DNA from: Argopecten irradians
Taxonomy: Eukaryota > Mollusca > Bivalvia > Pectinida > Pectinidae
Direction of reading: 5' to 3'
NCBI RefSeq assembly: GCF_041381155.1
Contig: NC_091142.1
Span: 41,279,604 to 41,343,603 of the forward strand
Length of the DNA stretch: 64,000 nucleotides
The position numbers were made by a program, and so were the translations under genes. A model generated the notes under the pieces. It saw nothing but the letters and a program-made list of their open reading frames with translations, made no database searches and was not told the DNA's origin. Every line of letters begins with the position of its first letter. Position 1 is the stretch's first letter. Below are positions 59,227-64,000 of the stretch, piece after piece.

Positions 59227-59315
59227 GAGCTCCCCTGTTAGAGGACTGTGAGGCTAAATTTTCCTCACTGGCAAACTAAAGAATTTACCACCAGAACCCT
59301 GACCCTGTTAGAGGA
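59227..59315. repeat. Detached fragments of the 39-bp megasatellite
   Basis: CCCTGTTAGAGGACTGTGAG at about 59,233 and TTACCACCAGAACCCTGACC followed by CTGTTAGAGGA at about 59,285 are clear pieces of the 39-bp unit, separated by unrelated sequence, 2.8 kb beyond the end of the array. Confidence 0.85.
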
Positions 59316-61611
59316 ACTTCTGCCCTTGGCCAGCTGGCATCTGATGCCTGTAAAGTATAGATTTGCCAGCAGATGCGGAGTATAGTGGGAATGTTTCTTT
59401 TCAAATTTTGCTGTATTCATGTTAATGTTTTCTGTTTGTTTCCTGAAAAAAGAAAAGAAAAATTCTTTAAAGAGATACATGTTATTAAATTTCATATATA
59501 TGTTACACTCATTTCTTTTGGTTAGTTCTTTGAGGTTATTTTTCCATAGACTGAATGATTTGTATGTCAGAGTGTTTTAAATATAAAGTCATTTAAACCG
59601 CGGAGAAGAATTTTAAAAGTGGCGCAGCCATTGGTCAAACTGAATTATTAACCCCAAAAGATATTGAAAATACTGCTTAAAAGGGATTAAAGGTGTTCTT
59701 TTTCCCACAAATAAAATAGTCCATGCCCTTGATATTATCGGGAATCAAAATACCTGTCTTTGTTTTGATGTTTCAGTTACTGAATTATCTCCCCTTATTA
59801 ATTAGTTTAATGTTTTGTATATTTTATGATTTTGTAACAAACCAAAATTAGAATATCAAATTTTGTAAATAAATTTAAGGTTTTGGAAACTGTTATCCAG
59901 TTCCAATCATATATATTGGTGCAGATTATGTGTCATGTGATTGTGTTTCCATCAGATCTCATTCTACTAGCTAGTCCATATGTTTTGCATTTTTTGTAAT
60001 GTTTCATACCGCATGGTAATAAACGTGAGGTATTATCACTGGGTCAGTAGGATGTCCCTGTTATAGTACAGTATGTAACGACCAATCGGCAGCTTTCGTC
60101 ACGTAAGCAAGGTGCATACTATCACATATAGTTCAAAGCTTCACTGTTTGTCAAGAAAATCTGTCATAGCATTAAAAGTGTCACTGTGTCAAGTGATTTA
60201 CTTTTTTGGTTGTATAATATGGCCTACTGAATATTTATAACCCCAATGTACTGAGTTGGTATGTTGTATGTTACTATATTTAAACCTCAGAAGCACATGG
60301 AGGAAAACGTGACTGGCAGAGTTTAAGAGGTCAACTCATGAATACAGATACTGATTCAGCATTGATTTGTTTCCATTCCTCAATTCAGTAGGATTTTAAA
60401 TGGAAGGATCAGTTTTATTTGAGTTAAATATCTAGTCAATAAAACCGATGTCTATTGGTTTTATAAAGGGAAGATTTGACCATTTGCTTTCTAAGTGGGC
60501 GGAGCTAGAGACTTCGTAGGTTACGCAAGCTTAGGTCACAGGCTAGGTCAATGTGACATGTGGGATGCCTACTTTACTCTTTACACTTGTTAATGTCTGT
60601 AGGGGTGTAATGCTATCAGTATAAAGAACTTCTTTGGTCGGGCCATAGGGATAGTTTTTTGAGGTGCCAGGCCGGAGTTCCAAGACCTATATATACATAT
60701 TGTATAGGCTCTTGATTGTTTCTCTATGTTTGTATAGGACAAAGAGAAAACTGTGTATTATAATACAGATCTATATTTACATTTATGTAGATATAGTTAT
60801 TGATTGTGTCCGTGGCATATGTATATATATATAGACTGAGTGACTTAAGCTTTGGTTCTATATCTATACACTAAAGTCATGATGAGTTCATCATTCCACT
60901 AGATATAGCCAGTGTGTGTACTAAACTGACCACAACAGACTGACCAGCTGACCACTAGACTGTTGTTGTTGTTGTTGATATTCTCTTGGGTGTGTTGTTG
61001 AGGTTAAAGGAATCAATAATACACATAGACAACTTAACACATTACTGTTTAAACCAATACAGGAGAGACGCTGATGTGTGATAGAGCTCTACTATACCAC
61101 ACCTATATAACTGATGTCTACCCTGGATCATAGTGGATGTGAATTCAGGGTCACTGGGATGTTGTACTAATATTGAAAGATAGCTATGGATTGTAAACAT
61201 CTTTATCAAAGTTTACCTCTGTGAAATAGCTGTGTAAGTTAGTGTTTTGAACTTTTGGATAGAATTGGATCGTGAACACAAGCAATCAATGGTTTGTTTT
61301 GGATACTTTATAAACTTATTTTTTTGTTTCATGAACTATTACGGGCTGTAATTTCAGTGATCAAAGCTGTAACCAATACCGTGAAGTTTTTATCTTTATT
61401 TATATGAACAACAACCGGATCTAAGAGATTCATATGTACATTGAAGAGACGAACAAGGATTTGTATTTCTCCAGCTCAACTTAATCTTTACCGTAATCCT
61501 TATAATGGCAGTTTCCATTACACCTAGGGTTAGGCAGATTTAGGTGACATGGAGGCCTATAATAGATTGATCTAGATCAAGTAGAACTAAATACTGTATT
61601 CTAGCCTTATC
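59316..61611. other. Intron or intergenic DNA; 5' flank of the 61,612 exon
   Basis: AT-rich, with a short (TTG)n run at about 60,961-60,977 and TA-rich microsatellite-like stretches. The last few hundred bases would include the untranslated leader of the next exon. No core promoter was identified. Confidence 0.35.
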
Positions 61612-62120
61612 ATGGGGAGGCACAACGAATCCCCGTTTTCTGTTACCTCAGACAGTGACAATAATAATGTACTGATGCTGACGGGGTCCTTCAGGGACAG
61701 AACTGCCCTGATCAAGGGTAATTGTGTCAAATGCAGCCACTGTGGCACTGTCCACGGTATCATTGGTCGGCGAGCCAAGAGTGAGAAACATAAGTACCAA
61801 CAGGAAAAACTTGACAATGGACAGGATGCCTTGGTGGAAGTGGACAAAGTGTATCGGAAAGAACAGAACAACAACTCGGATGGCCCACGTGTGATTCAGA
61901 CAAAATGTTTGTCACATAGCTGTCAAGACTTAAAGGATCAGATATCTAGAGAACTTCCTTCAGTGACAAAATCCAAAAATGAACAAAATATTAAAGTGAC
62001 ATCTTCCCAGGTGAATAATGGTGTAGAGTGTTTTGGTCTGAGTACAGAGGAACGGTACGTTGAGGTGTTCCAAACAAATAACGGGACATCCAAGTTTGCT
62101 TTGGGCAGTATATGTGGAGT
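61612..62120 (+). CDS. Candidate first coding exon, unknown protein, 169 codons plus 2 bases
   Basis: The ATG at 61,612 is preceded by an in-frame TAA near 61,588, and the frame runs to GGAGT|GTAAGTATA, a good splice donor at 62,120/62,121; read through, it stops one codon later. The protein starts MGRHNESPFSVTSDSDNNNV. It has a cysteine cluster C38-x2-C41-x2-C44-x3-H48 (CVKCSHCGTVHG) and a further pair, C99 and C104, suggesting metal binding. The remainder is polar and probably unstructured, ending SKFALGSICG. There is no signal peptide or membrane segment. I do not recognise the family. Composition and codon use look protein-coding. The exon ends in phase 2, the same as the kinase exon at 49,528, so it could splice to the same downstream exon as an alternative start, or belong to another gene. 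Confidence 0.6.
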
Positions 62121-62173
62121 GTAAGTATATTATACCAAATATGGTTAGGGCTGATTGAAAGAAAAACATGTAT

Positions 62174-62263
62174 GGGTGATAGCTGTAAGTTTAGGGCTCA
62201 GTCATCAATTTCATTGATTTTAAAGATAAACGTCTGGGTGATAGCTGTAAGTTTAGGGCTCAG
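62174..62263 (+). repeat. Two-copy direct repeat, 61-bp spacing
   Basis: GGGTGATAGCTGTAAGTTTA plus GGGCTCAG occurs at 62,174 and again at 62,235, just inside the presumed intron after the 62,120 donor. The TGTAAGTTT word is itself donor-like. Confidence 0.85.
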
Positions 62264-63750
62264 AAAAGTCTATGGGTGCTTGCTGCAATTACTGCTAGGG
62301 ATTGCTGAGGTATTCTTTATAAGTATATATGTATGATCGGGCACTATTGTCTACCTCTGATATATCTCACTGTATGTCACTAAGAACCACAGTGTGATTT
62401 AACTTTTGTTTGGTGGTTCTCCTGTTTACTTTGAAGTCAACTTATAAAAGTTTTGAAGATTTTAAAATCTTTAGCAAAGTTCTATAATTTAATAATTTAA
62501 TACAGGTGTTATGTTGCATGGTGTTTGTCTGAAAATCTTAAGATGTTTACAAACATTTTCTTTAGATGTTTACAAACATTTACAAAGGATAGGTCCAGCT
62601 AATGTTTGTATATAATCTAGTTGGACCACAATGTTGTACCCTAAAAACAAATGTGCTACATCAATGTTCTGTACTTTATGTTATACCGAAGGTGTTACTG
62701 TGGGTCTATGGGTATATCATATACCAGACGTTTTGTTTAGCATTGTGATGGCGTAACACACTCATCATATAGGTAACCTGTCTGTTGCTATGACGTCGGT
62801 CAATCCTACTTCAGTAGTAACAAACAAACAGCATAAGAAACTCATGGAATATATGTTTACCTTTATCTGTATAGAATTACGATCTGATGTAATGGTTAAC
62901 ACCATAAGAACAATGGTATATCTATATTTAAAGCTGATGTAAAATATCAATTGAGTGTAACTCAAAACACAAAGCCTTTGTCTATGTGATTTACCTACAT
63001 TAATATCAGTATGTAAGTATTGAAAGCTGGTCTAATCTTTAAAAATAATTTCAAAATGCCAATGCAGGTTTGTGCTGGGATAAATAGGTTCTGTTGATTC
63101 TCAGAGAAGATGGGCTGGAACTGTATAATTTGAATAAACTTTCAGAAAAATGTGGGATCCCTTTTCAATTTCTGTGCTTAAAAAGGATATGAGGACTGTC
63201 TAAATGCAAATCATGAAATTCTTTGTCATTCTACTAATTATGATTAATGGTGATGAGGATCAATTAATGATATTCCCGTGGAAGAATTATCTTAAAAAAT
63301 GAGAATCATGTAGAGAATGCATTGTAAGGTTTGTGATCAGAGTCTTGTTCTTATTTCATGTAATAATGTGTCATCATGAATGAACTTGGAAACTTGCCAG
63401 CTGGTAAATAATGGGAGTATATATCTGAACTTGAACTTGGTTTATATAACAAGCGCAGAATGTGGGTCAGGAATTTATCTGATGTCTTTTAAAGTCGGGG
63501 AGGGCAAGTTATGTAGGTCATGTGAAATTCAATCTTGAATGTAATGTTTTTATTATGTAAATCTCATCATAGTTAGATTAAAGATTAGAGTGAAACAGTA
63601 TCGGCACCAAAAGTCTATAATGTTGATTAACACCCCCAAGTTTATACCACCAGACTTCACCAGATTTCAGAGCCAAGCAGTTGTTACGTTTATGTTTTGA
63701 TTTGATGACCTAGATACAGGCAAGCCAACTAGGGTGTGAGCGAATCCTTC
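62264..63750. other. Intron or intergenic DNA, no gene seen
   Basis: AT-rich. GATGTTTACAAACATTT is duplicated at about 62,541 and 62,565. No exon was recognised. Confidence 0.4.
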
Positions 63751-63860
63751 CATCTGATTGGCTAGTCCATCATCGTCACATGTGGGTGTGTTCGTACTTC
63801 TCTACTGCATAAATACTCGGTCAGCTACGAGAGCTAACCCTAAGTAACAGATCGATTCAC
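63751..63860 (+). promoter_or_regulatory. Possible core promoter
   Basis: An inverted CCAAT box (GATTGGC, 63,756) is followed 53 bp later by a TATA-like CATAAATACT (63,808), with a GC-richer stretch between. Transcription would start near 63,840. No open frame follows within the last 150 bp, so the call rests only on spacing and motif. Confidence 0.25.
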
Positions 63861-64000
63861 TTCTGTCTACACTGAATATTGACATCAATAAATAAACCAA
63901 TTAAGCTTGATTAACATTCAATTAACATGTTATGGTAATTATGGAAGAAAAAACATTTTTGAAAAACCTGAGATTTTGGACAAATTAATGATTGAATTTA

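Overview
The window is AT-rich animal nuclear DNA, most likely from a lophotrochozoan and probably a bivalve mollusc. This rests on several things together: an intron-bearing gene start resembling animal phosphorylase kinase gamma, an intronless B-box/coiled-coil/beta-propeller protein, a Merlin-type transposase, a Penelope-like element with a GIY-YIG endonuclease, tRNA-derived SINEs, many short terminal-inverted-repeat elements, and several long minisatellites. Species cannot be read from the sequence. No prokaryotic gene organisation or CRISPR array is present.

Layout. 0-9.2 kb: AT-rich intergenic DNA with two small inverted-repeat elements (3.65 and 4.33 kb) and a diverged 1.3-kb tandem duplication (6.4-9.2 kb). 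9.2-11.2 kb: a candidate exon-intron-exon structure whose intron is a 12-period, 103-bp array. 12.7-19.5 kb: several copies of two dispersed repeat families, interrupted by a 1-kb inverted-repeat element and by a Merlin-like transposase (16.15-17.44 kb, minus strand). 19.4-21.15 kb: a dead LINE fragment followed by a 0.65-kb inverted-repeat element. 23.6-26.1 kb: a small palindromic element and the one long intact protein gene, a TRIM-like 499-residue protein (minus strand). 27.3-28.15 kb: the 3' end of a frameshifted Penelope-like element with a hammerhead-like terminal motif. 28.5-35.3 kb: several inverted-repeat elements around a dead, 5'-truncated LINE (31.6-34.1 kb, minus strand). 36.3-38.3 kb: two tandem copies of a G-tract-rich element. 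39.0-40.2 kb: an old element broken up by nested SINEs. 41.9-48.7 kb: minisatellites (11, 37 and 156 bp periods) and two more SINEs.

49.4 kb to the end appears to be the 5' part of one gene on the plus strand. A 30-codon exon (49,437-49,528) closely resembles the N-terminus of phosphorylase b kinase gamma and ends in a strong splice donor. No second exon was found in the remaining 14.5 kb. The presumed first intron holds a 6.4-kb megasatellite of about 165 copies of a 39-bp unit (50.0-56.5 kb). A 169-codon ORF ending in another donor (61,612-62,120) has the same splice phase as the first exon, so it could be an alternative first exon of this gene or the first exon of a different one.

Most of the window is therefore mobile DNA and its debris. 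Supported host genes are the TRIM-like gene, the kinase exon and the 61.6-kb exon; the 9.2-11.2 kb structure is tentative. I recognise no coordinated multi-gene system. The most unusual material is the megasatellite inside the kinase intron, the array that duplicates a splice-acceptor junction, and the Penelope terminal motif.
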